From: Bosea sp. F3-2
Lineage (GTDB): Bacteria > Pseudomonadota > Alphaproteobacteria > Rhizobiales > Beijerinckiaceae
Length of the DNA stretch: 64,000 nt
Assembly: GCF_008253865.1 (NCBI RefSeq)
Contig: NZ_CP042331.1
Coordinates: forward strand, 1,302,001-1,366,000
Direction of reading: 5' to 3'
Positions 63,301 to 64,000 of this stretch are shown one piece after another (within the stretch, counting starts at the first letter, position 1; the number at the start of each line of letters is the position of its first letter). Both the position numbers and the translations under genes were made by a program. The notes below the pieces were generated by a model. The model was not told where the DNA came from. It worked only from the letters and a program-made list of their open reading frames with translations, and searched no databases.

Positions 63301-64000
63301 CCGGCGATGTCCTGCTAGCCCTTTTGCCCGTCATCATCTTGATCGGGCTCGGGATGGCTCTGCGCCAGAGGCGGTTCCTGCAAGAGAGCTTTTGGCCACA
63401 GGCAGAGCGGCTCGGCTACTATGTCCTCCTGCCCTGCCTGTTCTTTCACGGCCTTGCCACCGCGCAGCTGGAAGCACTGCCGGTTCGTGACCTGGCGTTG
63501 ACGCTGATCCTGTCGACCATTGTAGTCGCGGCGTTGGTCATGGCCATCCAGCCGCTGCTGAAGCTGGACGGGCCGGCATTCACCTCGGTGTTTCAGGGAA
63601 GCGTCCGGTTCAACAACTATGTCGGCGTGACCTTGGCTGCGGGCCTCTTCGGAGCCAAAGGCATCGCCTTGGCGGCGATCTGCAACGCGGCAATTGTTCC
63701 GACCGTCAATGTCCTTTGCGTGCTGGTGTTCGCCCGCTTTGGCGCAGCAAAGCTCAGCGGCCGCGGCATTCTCAAGCAGCTCGTGACGAACCCGCTGGTG
63801 GTGGCCTCTCTCTCCGGGATTCTCTTCCAGCTCATCGGCCTGCGTATTCCTCCCGGCCTTGATCCCGCCATGCGCTCCCTGGGTGCGGCCTCGTTGCCGC
63901 TCGGGCTACTCTGCGTTGGTGCGGCACTTGATTTCGGCTCGGCCCGCAGATGGATCAGACCGGTCGCCTCCTCATCGATCATGAAGTTCCTGGCGATGCC
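63297..64000 (+). CDS. AEC (auxin efflux carrier) family transporter, cut by window edge
   Basis: The ATG at 63297 opens a frame still open at the window end (234 codons visible). The hydrophobic helices include LLALLPVIILIGLGMALRQ at the N-terminus, and FRFNNYVG-like RFNNYVGVTLAAGLFG, typical of AEC carriers such as MdcF. Members export or import small carboxylates. It overlaps the aminotransferase remnant and is divergent from LysR copy 2. The substrate is not known. Confidence 0.85.
   Translation, partial: MTGDVLLALLPVIILIGLGMALRQRRFLQESFWPQAERLGYYVLLPCLFFHGLATAQLEALPVRDLALTLILSTIVVAALVMAIQPLLKLDGPAFTSVFQGSVRFNNYVGVTLAAGLFGAKGIALAAICNAAIVPTVNVLCVLVFARFGAAKLSGRGILKQLVTNPLVVASLSGILFQLIGLRIPPGLDPAMRSLGAASLPLGLLCVGAALDFGSARRWIRPVASSSIMKFLAM

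Overview
The window is about 64 kb of high-GC, densely coded DNA. Gene content and style suggest an alphaproteobacterium of the Hyphomicrobiales (rhizobial/Bosea-like). The signs are many ABC transporters with periplasmic binding proteins, a second complex I locus with separate nuoC and nuoD, LysR and GntR regulators, and long palindromic intergenic repeats. The taxon is inferred from gene content only. I saw no rRNA, tRNA, CRISPR array, insertion sequence or phage gene.

Region 1 (1-14796) looks like a catabolic island for an amino-sugar conjugate such as an Amadori (fructosyl-amino) compound. It holds a PfkB kinase and a SIS-domain deglycase of the FrlD/FrlB type, a divergent GntR/UTRA regulator, two paralogous FAD amine/amino-acid oxidases, a Rid-family protein, an SDR, a hydantoinase cut by the window edge, two family-5 binding proteins, and one dipeptide-type ABC transporter with fused ATPases. 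The palindrome TTGGTATATACCAA, or a close variant, sits beside a TTGACA -35 element at three promoters, which defines a probable local regulon.

Region 2 (14797-19825) holds a large adenylate cyclase/ATPase/TPR protein, a peroxiredoxin-like protein, a PEBP (YbhB-type) gene and a 22-codon remnant of a CapA-family gene. The cyclase block may have been inserted there.

Region 3 (20137-37499) is a complete 14-subunit NADH-quinone oxidoreductase locus of unusual form. nuoH and nuoI are split off and inverted, and converge on nuoJ-K-(antiporter)-(84 aa)-L-M-N-A-B-C-D-E-F-G. Four antiporter-like subunits are encoded instead of three, plus a small unknown membrane protein. NuoG has the extra cysteine motif of cluster N7, and a CBS-pair protein stands at each end.

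Region 4 (37875-47224) has a sugar-type ABC importer with a Tat-exported binding protein, a chemoreceptor, and a compact arsR-arsC-acr3 arsenic operon.

Region 5 (47225-55533) has a TonB siderophore receptor translationally coupled to a binding protein, an archaeal-type fructose-1,6-bisphosphate aldolase/phosphatase, an L,D-transpeptidase homologue with altered active-site residues, an amidohydrolase fragment, and a coupled acyl carrier protein/ketosynthase pair resembling NodF/NodE in layout.

Region 6 (55569-64000) is acid/CoA metabolism. It has an SDR, a two-subunit TPP decarboxylase of the sulfopyruvate decarboxylase family whose alpha subunit starts with TTG, a divergent LysR, an acyl-CoA dehydrogenase, a CaiB-type CoA transferase and a mesaconyl/itaconyl-CoA-hydratase-like protein. 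A second LysR, an aminotransferase C-terminal remnant and a partial AEC-family transporter follow.
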